From positions 1 through 64,000 of the forward strand of contig CASEVE010000002.1 in NCBI GenBank assembly GCA_949291295.1: 64,000 bases of DNA, read 5' to 3'. The stretch is from an uncultured Olsenella sp. Lineage in GTDB: Bacteria; Actinomycetota; Coriobacteriia; Coriobacteriales; Atopobiaceae. The notes beneath the pieces were generated by a model. That model was not told the origin of the DNA. It saw only the letters and a list, made by a program, of their open reading frames with translations, and searched no databases. A program made the translations under genes and the position numbers. Below are positions 52,023-61,058 of this stretch, one piece after another; the first letter of the stretch is position 1, and each line of letters opens with the position of its first letter.

Positions 52023-53051
52023 ATGGCGCAAAGACGCGTTCTCTACTATGACGTGCTCAACGTCATCGCCTGTTTTGGCGTTGTGGCGCTGCACTTCAAC
52101 ACGCTCGTCTACGCCTACTCCCCCACCTTCGACTGGCGACAGGCCCTCTCGACCGACTGCCTCTTCTACTGGGCCGTCCCCATCTTCTTCATGCTCACGG
52201 GCGCAACGCTTCTGGGCTACCGCGAGAAGTACGACACGCGCACGTTCTTCCTGAAGCGTGCGCGCCGCGTGCTCGTGCCCTTTCTCGCCTGGAGCGTCAT
52301 CGCACTTGTCTGGAAGGTGGCGACGGGCCAGATGGCAGCCCCGGCAGGTCCGCGCTCGTTTCTCCAGCTCGTCTTCAACGCCAAGATCATCGATGCCTAC
52401 TGGTTCTTCATACCGCTCTTCATGATCTACCTCTGCCTCCCCGTTCTCACGGAGCTGAGAAGCAACCGAAGGGCACTGTGGTACCTCGCTGGCCTTGCCT
52501 TCGTGTTCAACGTTGCCGTGCCCTCGCTGTGCACGGTTCTCGGTATGGAGCACAACCCCGACGCCACGGTTCCCATGGCGTCGGGCTACCTGCTCTATGC
52601 GCTTCTCGGGTATCTTCTCAAGGACGCCGAGCTGGACCAGAAGGCACGCTGCGCGCTCTATGCGGCGGGAGTCGTCGCCTATCTTGTACGCTTTCTCGGG
52701 ACGATTGCGCTCTCGGACGCAGCGGGGGCGCTCAACGAGACCTTCTGGGGATACCAGAACCTCACCTGCTTCTTTGAGGCCGTTGCCGTCTTTGTCTTTG
52801 CGCGCAACGTGAGGTGGGATCGCCTCTTTGGGACCGAGCGCGCACAGCAGGGCCTCGCGCAGGTGGCAAGCTGCAGCTTTGGTGTCTACCTCATCCACAT
52901 GTTCGCCTTCTGGTACGGCCTTCTCCTCACCGGCCTCCAGGGCGCCGACCTCCTCTGGAGAACCGCCGGCCCTGTAGTGGCCTACGCCCTCTGCCTAACC
53001 ATCGTATGGATCGCCAAACGAATCCCCCTCATCCGCACCCTCTTCCCATAA
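52023..53051 (+). CDS. Acyltransferase 3 family membrane protein
   Basis: This 342-residue integral membrane protein has about ten helices and the acyltransferase-3 start YYDVLNVIACFGVVALHFNT, with the conserved His, then FYWAVPIFFMLTGATLL and FFLKRARRVLVPF. Family members O-acylate surface sugars. The ATG has AGGAGG 5 bp upstream. It lies at the 3' end of the GH25-DUF5648 series and converges on the teichoic-acid export genes, suggesting modification of a wall polymer. Confidence 0.9.
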   Translation: MAQRRVLYYDVLNVIACFGVVALHFNTLVYAYSPTFDWRQALSTDCLFYWAVPIFFMLTGATLLGYREKYDTRTFFLKRARRVLVPFLAWSVIALVWKVATGQMAAPAGPRSFLQLVFNAKIIDAYWFFIPLFMIYLCLPVLTELRSNRRALWYLAGLAFVFNVAVPSLCTVLGMEHNPDATVPMASGYLLYALLGYLLKDAELDQKARCALYAAGVVAYLVRFLGTIALSDAAGALNETFWGYQNLTCFFEAVAVFVFARNVRWDRLFGTERAQQGLAQVASCSFGVYLIHMFAFWYGLLLTGLQGADLLWRTAGPVVAYALCLTIVWIAKRIPLIRTLFP

Positions 53052-53053
53052 CA

Positions 53054-53243
53054 GCACTCCCCACAGTAATTCCGTCCCGCCCTAACGCCAAGGGGCCGGC
53101 ATTCCGAAGAGAAGTCTCGCAAAGCGCACTCCCCACAGGAATGCCGTCCCTCCTTGACGCCGAGGGCCCCGGTGTTCCGAAGAGAAGTTTCGCGAAGCGC
53201 ACTTCTCGTAGGAACACCGGGGCCCTCGGCGTCAAGGAGGGAC
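53054..53243. repeat. Triple repeat ending in a perfect 33-bp inverted repeat
   Basis: Two direct copies of a 72-bp unit start at 53054 and 53126 (GCACTCCCCACAG...GAAGAGAAGT). The second unit and an inverted third form arms 53146-53178 and 53211-53243, a perfect 33-bp inverted repeat. Inside the 32-nt loop a further 7-bp stem forms (GAGAAGT, 53182-53188, with 53201-53207). It sits between converging genes, 7 bp past the tagH stop, and may end transcription from both sides. Confidence 0.92.
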
Positions 53244-53250
53244 ATTCCCC

Positions 53251-54042
53251 CTACGTGTTCTCGTAAAACTCAACCGCCTCGTCAATACCACCCGAGAAGA
53301 GCGTCTTGCCGTGAGAGAGCACGATGCCGCGCGTGCAGAACTGCTTTGCCTGGCTCGTGGAATGCGTGACGAAGAGCACCGTCACGTTCTCCTTCTCCAT
53401 GATGGAGCTCACGCGCTTCTTGCACTTGGCAGAGAACTTGCGGTCGCCCACCGAGAGCGCCTCGTCCACAACGAGGATGTCGGGCCGGATGGACGAGGCA
53501 AACGCAAAGCCCAGGCGCGCCCGCATGCCGCTCGAGTAGGTGCGCATGGGCTGGTCGATGTACTTTCCAAGCTCGGAAAAGTCGACGATGCTGGGAATGA
53601 GCTCCTCCGACTCCTGCTTCGAGAGTCCCCAGAGCTGGCAGCGCAGCTGGATGTTCTCCATGCCGGAGAGCCTCATGTCAAAGCCCGCGGAGAGCTCGAG
53701 CAGCGCCGAGACGCGACCGTGAACCTCAATCGTGCCCGAGGTGGGAAAGCAGACGCCCGTGATCATCTTGAGCGCGGTGGACTTGCCGGCACCGTTGTCG
53801 CCGAGAAGGGCGAGCGCCTCGCCGCGGCGACAGGTGAACGTGAGGTCATCGCTCGCGTTGATCGTGTCACACTTCACGCGCTTAGAAAACGACGCGAGCA
53901 GGCGCTGGCGGTCGTTCTTGTAGAGCTTGTAGGTCTTGCGGACGTGCTCGAAGCGCACGGCAATGGGGTTCTCGCGGTCCTCGTCACGGATGATGGTGGC
54001 GTCACCGTAGTCGATGACGGGCGTCAGAATCTTAGAGGACAT
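53251..54042 (-). CDS. tagH: Teichoic acid ABC exporter, ATP-binding subunit
   Basis: This 263-residue ATPase is of the polysaccharide/teichoic-acid exporter type. The ATG at 54042 has GGAGG 5-6 bp upstream and overlaps the end of tagG. Walker A LLGDNGAGKSTALK, signature YSSGMRARLGFA, Walker B ILVVDEALSVGD, and H-loop FVTHS. The EDRENPIAVRFEHVRKTYKLY start is typical of TagH. It lacks a long C-terminal carbohydrate-binding domain. It energises export of the lipid-linked polymer with TagG. Confidence 0.93.
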   Translation of the reverse strand: MSSKILTPVIDYGDATIIRDEDRENPIAVRFEHVRKTYKLYKNDRQRLLASFSKRVKCDTINASDDLTFTCRRGEALALLGDNGAGKSTALKMITGVCFPTSGTIEVHGRVSALLELSAGFDMRLSGMENIQLRCQLWGLSKQESEELIPSIVDFSELGKYIDQPMRTYSSGMRARLGFAFASSIRPDILVVDEALSVGDRKFSAKCKKRVSSIMEKENVTVLFVTHSTSQAKQFCTRGIVLSHGKTLFSGGIDEAVEFYENT

Positions 54043-54838
54043 CCGGCACCTCCTTGTAGAGGCGCTGGAAGTTGCGCAGCGCGAGCACGACCACCACAAG
54101 GAAGACGATCAGGAACGGAACGAGCTCGTCGGGACGCTGCCAGAACCACTCCTTGTAGACAAAGCAGTCACGCACCGCCTCCACGCACCAGGCAACCGGG
54201 TTGAACGCCATGATGCGGCGGAAGACCTCAGGCAGGGAGCTCAGCTGAAAGAGGATGCCGGAGAGCCAGAAGAAGGGGGTGGAGAGCGTCTTGACGAGGT
54301 TGGCGAAGTCCTTCGAGACAGCGCCCAGCGGCGAGAGCATGATCGACCACGCGACCCAGAACACAAACATGATGGCCATCACAAGGGGGAGCTGAATCAC
54401 GTAGCGGGAGATGTGGACGCCAAAGAGAAGGCACACCGCAATCGTGAATCCCATCGTGCAGGCAAAGATGATCATGAGGGACAGCGTGTAGAACGTGGAG
54501 ATGACCGAGAGCGGAAACTTGAGGCGGTTCACCAGGTACGAGTAGCGGTGATACACGTCGCTTCCCGTGTTGATGGCATCTGACATGAAAAACCACGGAA
54601 AGACGCCCGTGGCGAGCCACAGCAGGAAGGGCTGGCCGTTGACATCATGGCCGCTCCTCATGCCAAAGGAGAGCGTGAACCAATAGACGAGGATGTAGAC
54701 GGCGGGCTTGGTGAAGAGCCAGACCTTGCCGAGGGCGGCCCCTCGATACGTCTTTACCAGGTCGATCTTGGCAAGGTCCCAGATTTGGTGACGCCACTGC
54801 CAGTTCTCGCTCAGAATCTGCTTGAGTGTAGCCAGCAA
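54032..54838 (-). CDS. tagG: Teichoic acid ABC exporter, permease subunit
   Basis: This 268-residue ABC-2 permease has six helices. The start is a TTG at 54838 with AGGAGG 6 bp upstream; the ORF is open further but that part has no family features. The core has WQWRHQIWDLAKIDLVKTYRGAALG and GVFPWFFMSDAI, as in TagG/Wzm. It is paired with tagH by an 11-bp overlap. The divergent gene at 55042 is a glycerophosphotransferase-like enzyme, so both directions serve one polymer. Confidence 0.92.
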   Translation of the reverse strand: MLATLKQILSENWQWRHQIWDLAKIDLVKTYRGAALGKVWLFTKPAVYILVYWFTLSFGMRSGHDVNGQPFLLWLATGVFPWFFMSDAINTGSDVYHRYSYLVNRLKFPLSVISTFYTLSLMIIFACTMGFTIAVCLLFGVHISRYVIQLPLVMAIMFVFWVAWSIMLSPLGAVSKDFANLVKTLSTPFFWLSGILFQLSSLPEVFRRIMAFNPVAWCVEAVRDCFVYKEWFWQRPDELVPFLIVFLVVVVLALRNFQRLYKEVPDVL

Positions 54839-55041
54839 ACAAAACCTCCTCGTTCGCACATACGGCCTATATTCTAGTTCCTGTAGGCTTTCCCAAAGGC
54901 CCCGAGCGCCCCATATCGCAAACTCTGCGCCTCGCGTTCCACCAAAAATGCGCACAACCAAAGGTAACGGCTGTAAGCGGATGGTAAGATTGTTGTCACG
55001 AAACAGTCACTGAAGGCATCGTGCATCAGCGAGGAGCGGCA

Positions 55042-56211
55042 ATGAAGAGCTTGGCCATATGGTGTGCCACCTCGCTCCTCCGCCTGATCTACCTCGTCTG
55101 TCACCACGTCATTGGCGTCAAGGATCGCTTTGTCTGCCTGAGCCGGCAGTCCGACGACGAGCCGATCGACTTCCGCCTCATACGCTCCTTCGTCGAGAAG
55201 AACGTGCCGGGATACCAGGTCGTCATCATGGCCAAGAAGCTCTCGAGCCCGCTCACCTACATCCCGCACATGCTGCTTCAGACCGTTCGCATAGCCACGA
55301 GCCGCGCGGTTCTTCTCGACTCCTACTGCATCGTCGTAAGCCTTCTTGGAAAGACGATCAAGGCGCCGGTGGTGCAGCTCTGGCATGCCATGGGCAACAT
55401 GAAGCGCTTTGGCTACGCCGCGCTCGACGAGCCAGAGGGACGCTCCTCGCAGACGGCGCGCCTCCTTCACATGCACGAGGGATACGACAGCGTGGTCATC
55501 TCGTCCAAGGTCTTCATCGACGACTACGTGGCCGGTTTCAACGTGAGCCCCGAGATTGTCTTTGAGTCTCCCCTGCCCAAGGCAGACCTCCTCACAGACC
55601 CGCGCTACCGCCAGCGCAGGCGCGAGGAGATCGAGCGGCGCTACCCCGAGCTCTCCGGCAAGAAGAACATCGTCTACTGCCCCACCTTCAGAAAGCCCTC
55701 GACCGAGCGAGACGTGCTGGCCCTTGAGAGGCTTGCCGACTGCGTCGACTTTGGTCGATACAACCTCATCTACAAGCCCCACCCCGTGAGCACCCTCCGC
55801 TTTGGTGACCCGCGCGTCTTTCAACACTACGATCGCAGCTATGACATGCTCTATGCGGCGGACTACGTGATCAGCGACTACTCGAGCGTCATCTACGAGG
55901 CGGGCCTCATGGGGCTGCCCGTGCTCCTCTACATCTACGACTGGAACTCCTATCGCATGCGCCGCGGTCTCAACATCGACCTTGCCCAAGACGTTCCCGC
56001 ACCGGCCTCGGCAGACCCCGCCGTGCTCATTCGCCACATAGCCCTAAACGACTTTGACCTCGCCGCATACGCGGCGTTCATCCGTCGCTATGTGGTGGTT
56101 CCCACAGATGAGGGGTGCACCGAGCGCATTGTGCGCCACGTGTTCGACCTCATCTCCCGCAGCGAGCCCCAAGGCGTGGCGTCAAAGAGCCTAGCTGAGG
56201 TAGCAGATTAG
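55042..56211 (+). CDS. CDP-glycerol:glycerophosphate transferase family protein (TagB/TagF-like)
   Basis: The product has about 389 residues; the ATG at 55042 has GAGGAG 6 bp upstream. The glycerophosphotransferase domain shows VVQLWHAMGNMKRFGY (catalytic His), YCPTFRK, IYKPHPV with a second His, and DYVISDYSSVIYEAGLM near the C-terminus. It either primes or extends a poly(polyol phosphate) chain at the inner membrane face. It overlaps the converging epimerase gene by 21 bp at their 3' ends. Confidence 0.92.
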   Translation: MKSLAIWCATSLLRLIYLVCHHVIGVKDRFVCLSRQSDDEPIDFRLIRSFVEKNVPGYQVVIMAKKLSSPLTYIPHMLLQTVRIATSRAVLLDSYCIVVSLLGKTIKAPVVQLWHAMGNMKRFGYAALDEPEGRSSQTARLLHMHEGYDSVVISSKVFIDDYVAGFNVSPEIVFESPLPKADLLTDPRYRQRRREEIERRYPELSGKKNIVYCPTFRKPSTERDVLALERLADCVDFGRYNLIYKPHPVSTLRFGDPRVFQHYDRSYDMLYAADYVISDYSSVIYEAGLMGLPVLLYIYDWNSYRMRRGLNIDLAQDVPAPASADPAVLIRHIALNDFDLAAYAAFIRRYVVVPTDEGCTERIVRHVFDLISRSEPQGVASKSLAEVAD

Positions 56212-57231
56212 GTTCTCGTACATCCCCTCGAGCGAGGTGGTGGGTGCCCAGCCAAGGGACTCCAGACGGCTCACGTCGAGCGGGAGGTGGTGCTCGGGCG
56301 GATAGGGGGCGTTGGGGTCAACGTCAACGACAACGTGTGCACGGCCACCCGAGAAGCGCTCGAGGACAAGCTCTGCCATCTCGCGAACGGAGCTGTACGT
56401 GGAAGGGTTGGCCACGTTGTACGCCGAGCCCTTCTCGCCCCTCAGCAATACCGCAAGCAGCGCGCGGATCGCGTCCGCGGTGTAGACGTACATCCGGGTG
56501 CTTGCGCCCGTCGTCTTGAGCACAAGATCGTCTCCCAGCATGGCAGACCGGGCAATCTGGGCAAAGAGCCTCTTGTCATCCTTGGGGACGCCAGGGCCAA
56601 AGGTCTGCGCAAGGCGGGCGATCTTTACGGGAACGCCGTACTCTGAGGCATAGGCCGCACAGTAGTTCTCGGCCATGCGCTTGCCCTCCGGGTAGCAGCT
56701 CCTAACCGCAAGCGGGTCAACAATGCCCGTCTCGGACTCCGTGAGGGCATGGGCAAGGCCCGGCTCGTGGTTGCCCTCGCCATACACCTCCATGCTGGAG
56801 ACGTAGACGACCGAGCGACAGCCGCAGCGGCGCGCGTACTCAAGAACGGCACGGGTGCCCATCACGATGGCGTCAGCGGTCTGAGCGGGATGCGACGTAA
56901 AGAACGCGGACGCCGTGGGGCAGGCTGCGTGAAGGACGTAGTCGCAGGAAACATCAAAAGAGAGCTCGCATACGTCCTGTACCACAAAGCGCAGACCGTC
57001 GGAGGGACCGTATCCCTCAAACGTGCGCTGGGCCTTCTCCTCGCTGCGCACGAGCGCATACACCGTAATGCCCGACCCAAAGCCGCGGTTTCTCTCGAGA
57101 AGGGCGCGGACAAAGAGCGAGCCCACAAGTCCCGTGGCGCCCGTCACGAGAACCGACGAGCCCGAAAGCTCGTCCCAGTCAACGTCATGCGTCGAGGCGA
57201 CCTGACGATACTCCCCTGAAAGGTCGAACAT
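56191..57231 (-). CDS. NAD-dependent epimerase/dehydratase (extended SDR)
   Basis: The product has 346 residues; the ATG at 57231 has GGAGG 4 bp upstream, 1 bp after the cytidylyltransferase stop. Rossmann motif VLVTGATGLVGSLFV, then YVSSMEVYGEG and the catalytic tyrosine in SCYPEGKRMAENYC (YxxxK). This extended SDR type acts on nucleotide sugars or polyols. Coupling to a TarI-like gene suggests it makes or modifies the CDP-linked precursor; the exact reaction is unknown. Confidence 0.9.
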   Translation of the reverse strand: MFDLSGEYRQVASTHDVDWDELSGSSVLVTGATGLVGSLFVRALLERNRGFGSGITVYALVRSEEKAQRTFEGYGPSDGLRFVVQDVCELSFDVSCDYVLHAACPTASAFFTSHPAQTADAIVMGTRAVLEYARRCGCRSVVYVSSMEVYGEGNHEPGLAHALTESETGIVDPLAVRSCYPEGKRMAENYCAAYASEYGVPVKIARLAQTFGPGVPKDDKRLFAQIARSAMLGDDLVLKTTGASTRMYVYTADAIRALLAVLLRGEKGSAYNVANPSTYSSVREMAELVLERFSGGRAHVVVDVDPNAPYPPEHHLPLDVSRLESLGWAPTTSLEGMYENLICYLS

Positions 57232-57232
57232 G

Positions 57233-57955
57233 CTACCTCCACAGGCCAAGGATCTGTGAGTTCTCCCGAGCGTCGATGATGGCGCGGAAGATGTAGAAGT
57301 CTGAGGGCGTGGTGATCTTGATGTTCTCGGGATCGCCCACCACGGTGTAGAGGCTGTGCCCGTAGTGGCGCATGAGGGAGGCTGAGTCGATGAAGTCATC
57401 GCGCCCCTCGGCAACGGCCATCTCGTGAGCATGCTCTATCTCCCCGAGATAGAAGCACTGCGGAGCGCGAGCGATCCTGCAGGAGTGACGATCGATCATG
57501 TTGACGATCTCTCCGTCGCTCTCCTGGACGATGGTCTCGGTGGCGGGAACCACGGTGATGGCGCTGCCGTGCTCCTTCACGCACGCGATGCAGGCCGAGA
57601 TGGTCTCGTCGGAGAGCAGGGGTCGCACACCGTCGTGAACGAGCGCGACGGAGTCTGCGGGAAACAGGTGGGCAGCCTCGTATATGCCGTTTCGGATGGA
57701 GCCCTGACCAGAGTCCCCACCAGGGACGATGGAGGCAACCTTGGAGAGGGCGTACTTGTCGACGAGCCTTCTCAGCGTGGAGATCCAGGGCTCGAGGCAC
57801 ACCACCACGATCTTGTCGATCTCTGGATGATTCTCAAAGCACTCGAGCGTGAAGACGATGATCTCCTTGCCATGGAGCCGGAGGAACTGCTTGGGAATGG
57901 CCTTGGTGTTCATTCGCTGGCCGGTACCGCCCGCAAAGATGACAGCTACGTTCAT
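57233..57955 (-). CDS. IspD/TarI family cytidylyltransferase
   Basis: The product has about 240 residues; the ATG at 57955 precedes the conserved NVAVIFAGGTGQRMNTKAIPKQFLRL (nucleotide-binding loop and Lys). Later come VHDGVRPLLSDE and FIDSASLMRHYG. Enzymes of this family transfer CMP to ribitol-5-phosphate (TarI) or to methylerythritol phosphate (IspD). Position in a teichoic-acid cluster, the GTGQRM loop and the HGKEIIVFTLE segment favour a polyol-phosphate substrate; IspD activity is the alternative. The frame upstream of 57955 is a non-coding extension. Confidence 0.85.
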   Translation of the reverse strand: MNVAVIFAGGTGQRMNTKAIPKQFLRLHGKEIIVFTLECFENHPEIDKIVVVCLEPWISTLRRLVDKYALSKVASIVPGGDSGQGSIRNGIYEAAHLFPADSVALVHDGVRPLLSDETISACIACVKEHGSAITVVPATETIVQESDGEIVNMIDRHSCRIARAPQCFYLGEIEHAHEMAVAEGRDDFIDSASLMRHYGHSLYTVVGDPENIKITTPSDFYIFRAIIDARENSQILGLWR

Positions 57956-58072
57956 CGGACCCCACTTCAAAGAGTTGGCAGGACGAATGTTCAGGAACAA
58001 TCATAGCAATGTAAGGACCTTGCCACCGTGGACATTGCGCAGCGCTCATCGTGCCGGCAGGCGAAGGACGCC

Positions 58073-59134
58073 CTAGGAGCGAGGCGCGCGGACGAAAGAT
58101 CCAAACGGACGCCCGATCACAAACGGCAGGAAGCGCTCCACAAGATACGTGAGCGGTATCAGGACCACGAAGGTCACGACGGCGACCCACAGGGGATGCG
58201 CGGAGAAGAGCCCCTCCGTGGCAGGAAGGTTCTCAAAGAAGCGCATGACCGGCACGTGCAGACCAAAGAACGCCAGCGAGGCCCTTCCCGCGTAGCTCAG
58301 AACCCAGATCCTGGGCAGCCTCATGAGGATGAGCGCAAGGGCGACGCTTATGCAGATCGAGCTCACGAGGGCAAGAAACACGATGTGGTAGTCGTTTCCA
58401 TGAACCGAGATCTTTCCGTTGGCGGTCGAGGCCCACACGCCCAGGGACAGCAGGACGGCAATGGCAGGAACGAGCACGTTTGGAGAGGCCGAGTCCAGCA
58501 CATCCCGCTTCTTGCGATAGAGCGAGAAGAGCTGCTGGCCGAGCGCGTAGAAGAAGACGATCATGGGGATGCAGTCCACGTGCCACGCAAGCGGGGTGTC
58601 CGTGAAGGTGCAGAGCGCCACGCCAAGGGCAAAGCAGGTACCGAGCGAGCCGGCAAGGCTCACCCTCCCCGTGCGGTCGAGGCGACAGAGCCCCCAGTAG
58701 ACAACGGTGGCCAGGAAGAGCGCCGGAAGGAACCAGAGCGCCCCGTTGGGCATGGCGGCAACGTCTTGGTTTGCCGCAAAGAACCCCGGGACGAACTCGT
58801 CGAGCGGGGTCGTGGAGCTTCCCAGGACGCGGTGGTTGAGATACCACGCCGGAACGCACACAAGGTAGAGCGTCACGTAGGGGACGAGGAGCTTGATTGC
58901 CTGGTCCTTCAAGCAGGCACCGAACGTGGCGTACTTCTCGTAGCGAAACGTGGCTCCGGAGATCATGAAGAACAGGGGCATGTGGAAGGAGTAGATGAGC
59001 GTCTCCACGTCGCTCGGGACGCCGATGGGGTGCGCGAGGATGACGCACGCCATGGCAAGCCCACGGAGCATGTCGAGCCACTCGACGCGTCGCGGGGCGG
59101 CCGAGCTTGCGACGGCGGGGCGCGCGCTACTCAT
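58073..59134 (-). CDS. Acyltransferase 3 family protein (fucose 4-O-acetylase-like)
   Basis: The product has about 353 residues; the ATG at 59134 overlaps the preceding stop by 8 bp and has GGGGCG upstream. About ten helices; conserved start RRVEWLDMLRGLAMACVILAH with the key His, then YSFHMPLFFMISGATF. Probably O-acetylates the polymer or its precursor. It is translationally coupled to the large glycerophosphotransferase. Confidence 0.9.
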   Translation of the reverse strand: MSSARPAVASSAAPRRVEWLDMLRGLAMACVILAHPIGVPSDVETLIYSFHMPLFFMISGATFRYEKYATFGACLKDQAIKLLVPYVTLYLVCVPAWYLNHRVLGSSTTPLDEFVPGFFAANQDVAAMPNGALWFLPALFLATVVYWGLCRLDRTGRVSLAGSLGTCFALGVALCTFTDTPLAWHVDCIPMIVFFYALGQQLFSLYRKKRDVLDSASPNVLVPAIAVLLSLGVWASTANGKISVHGNDYHIVFLALVSSICISVALALILMRLPRIWVLSYAGRASLAFFGLHVPVMRFFENLPATEGLFSAHPLWVAVVTFVVLIPLTYLVERFLPFVIGRPFGSFVRAPRS

Positions 59135-60899
59135 CGCGCGCCCCAAGACGGACGCCCGGCACGTCCCTGCCAAGAAGAATCGTGTCGATCACGCGGTCGC
59201 TCGCGAGCATTCCGCCCTCGCTCGCGCGGTCAATCGTGGCGGGGTCGGGCTCGACGCTCTCGTAGCTCGACTCCTCGAGAACCCGCATGAAGTCCTCGAA
59301 CGTGTCGCAGACCACGCCGGGCGCCATCTCATCGATGGGGCGCTGCACGCCGCGCGTTGCGGTATACACCTCGCGGTCGGGGGTGAAGAACACGATTGGC
59401 TTCTTGAGCAGCAGGTAGTCGTAGAAGCACGAGGAGTAGTCGGTAACGAGCACGTCGGAGACAAAGAAGAGCTCGTTTAGGCTCTCGTTGGAGAGGTCGT
59501 AGATCCTGTCGGCAAAGCGCTCCTCGATCTTGGGGTGCTTCTTGATGAAGTGGTGCATCTCAAAGACGAAGTTGCTGTTGGTCCTCTCGCACATGTCGTA
59601 GAGGGCCTCCATGTCAAAGAACTTGTAGGGATAGTGAGCGGTTCTCTGGCCCGCGCCACGGAAGGTGGGAGCAAACAGAATCACCCTCGACCCCTTGAGC
59701 TGCGGGTACTTCTCGTAGAGGCTCGAGCGCGCGGACTTGGCCGAGTCGACGTCGAGGAAGTGGTCGAGGCGCGGCATGCCGGTTGCGAGCAGCGCCTGGG
59801 GCTCGATGCCAAAGACCTCGGAGTAGATGTCGCGCAGGCCAGCGTTGCCCACGAGCGCGTAGGTGTACTTGCGGTGGCTCGAGGCGTAGGGGTCGGGCGA
59901 GGCGTTGAGGCCAAAGCGGGCGTATCCTACGGACTTGAAGCCCACGCCGGCGTGCCAGATCTGCGTGAGGGTCGTTCCCTCGGGCGGATCGATGAAGTTG
60001 AAGATGGGCGTGTAGTCGTCAATGAAGATGTAGTCGCTCTGGGCTATGAGCCTCAGGTCCTCGATCCAGGGAAGCGGCTTCTGCTTGCCGGAGAACACGT
60101 TGCGATAGCGATACGTGATGTCGAACTTCTCGTCGAGCCCGCGCTCGGTCATGCGCTGCTGGAGGGCGGCCATGTTCTCGGTGGGGCCGGTACCGTTCTG
60201 CTTGAGGAAGAGCACGCGCCTGCCGGTGTGCCTGTTCCGGTAGAACGAGAGGAACCTGCGGTAGATGACACCAAGGACGGTCTTTCTAAAGAAGACCTTG
60301 CTGTTCTTTCTCACCTTGGGGTTGGGGTTGCGCACAAAGAACTCGGGCTCGAGGGCGAGATAGACGCCTCCCTCGGAGTTTGCCTTGGCAATGAGCGAGA
60401 CCGTGTAGGCGTACTTGTTCTTTGCGTAGCGAAAGACGTGCGAGAACCTCCCGAGGTCCTCGAGGATCGAGGTTGGATACGTGATGCCGTGCGTGTCGTA
60501 GGGGTTTGCCGCCACATAGCCCAGCCCCTCAGACTCAACGAGAAGGTCAAGGGCCTCAGGGTCCTTGACCTTCTTGTTATGGCGCTTGACGTCACGCAAG
60601 ACGCGGGCGCTGAGGTGCGGCTTGGCCTCAAGGAGCTCGTGGATGTTGCTGAGCAGGGACTCGTCGATGCGGCGACAGATGATCCACTGACCCGAGGGGA
60701 GCACCTCGCGCATGCCCGCAATGACAACGTTGAGGCGAGCTACGTAGCCATCCTCGGCAGGGCTGACCTCAAGCGGGATGAAGCGATGCTCTTTCACGCG
60801 ATAGAGGTAGAGCTGCTCGGGTGCGGAAGAGCGAAAGTAGACCTCAAAGAACGTCCTGTTCCAGCGAAGGTCGTAGACTTGAATATCGGCGTCGATCAT
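59127..60899 (-). CDS. CDP-glycerol glycerophosphotransferase, TagF-like
   Basis: This 590-residue protein has an N-terminal region of about 210 residues (MIDADIQVYDLRWNRTFF) of the kind seen in long TagF-like enzymes. The transferase domain follows: TQIWHAGVGFKSVGYARFG with the catalytic His, ILFAPTFRGAGQ, FEMHHFIKKHP, and VLVTDYSSCFYDYLLL. It probably polymerises glycerol- or ribitol-phosphate. GTTGGAG precedes the ATG. It begins a unit with the acyltransferase; the TarI-like and epimerase genes lie downstream on the same strand after a 117-bp gap. Confidence 0.93.
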   Translation of the reverse strand: MIDADIQVYDLRWNRTFFEVYFRSSAPEQLYLYRVKEHRFIPLEVSPAEDGYVARLNVVIAGMREVLPSGQWIICRRIDESLLSNIHELLEAKPHLSARVLRDVKRHNKKVKDPEALDLLVESEGLGYVAANPYDTHGITYPTSILEDLGRFSHVFRYAKNKYAYTVSLIAKANSEGGVYLALEPEFFVRNPNPKVRKNSKVFFRKTVLGVIYRRFLSFYRNRHTGRRVLFLKQNGTGPTENMAALQQRMTERGLDEKFDITYRYRNVFSGKQKPLPWIEDLRLIAQSDYIFIDDYTPIFNFIDPPEGTTLTQIWHAGVGFKSVGYARFGLNASPDPYASSHRKYTYALVGNAGLRDIYSEVFGIEPQALLATGMPRLDHFLDVDSAKSARSSLYEKYPQLKGSRVILFAPTFRGAGQRTAHYPYKFFDMEALYDMCERTNSNFVFEMHHFIKKHPKIEERFADRIYDLSNESLNELFFVSDVLVTDYSSCFYDYLLLKKPIVFFTPDREVYTATRGVQRPIDEMAPGVVCDTFEDFMRVLEESSYESVEPDPATIDRASEGGMLASDRVIDTILLGRDVPGVRLGARDE

Positions 60900-60940
60900 C
60901 GTGCTCCAACTCAGACCTTAAAAAATCCTTACACAGCCTG

Positions 60941-60969
60941 ATTATGGTAGCAGATACACTTTGCAACAA
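60941..60969 (-). promoter_or_regulatory. Candidate promoter of the TagF-like gene
   Basis: TTGTTG (60969-60964), 17 bp, then CATAAT (60946-60941), 42 bp before the ATG. The upstream flank is AT-rich compared with the coding sequence. Confidence 0.55.
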
Positions 60970-61058
60970 ACGGGACGTCACGATAACGCCAGGCGCTCGG
61001 GGCGAGCACGTCCGGCGGTGAAAGCCGCGCACGAGGGCAAAACCTGAGCGAGCGGGCC

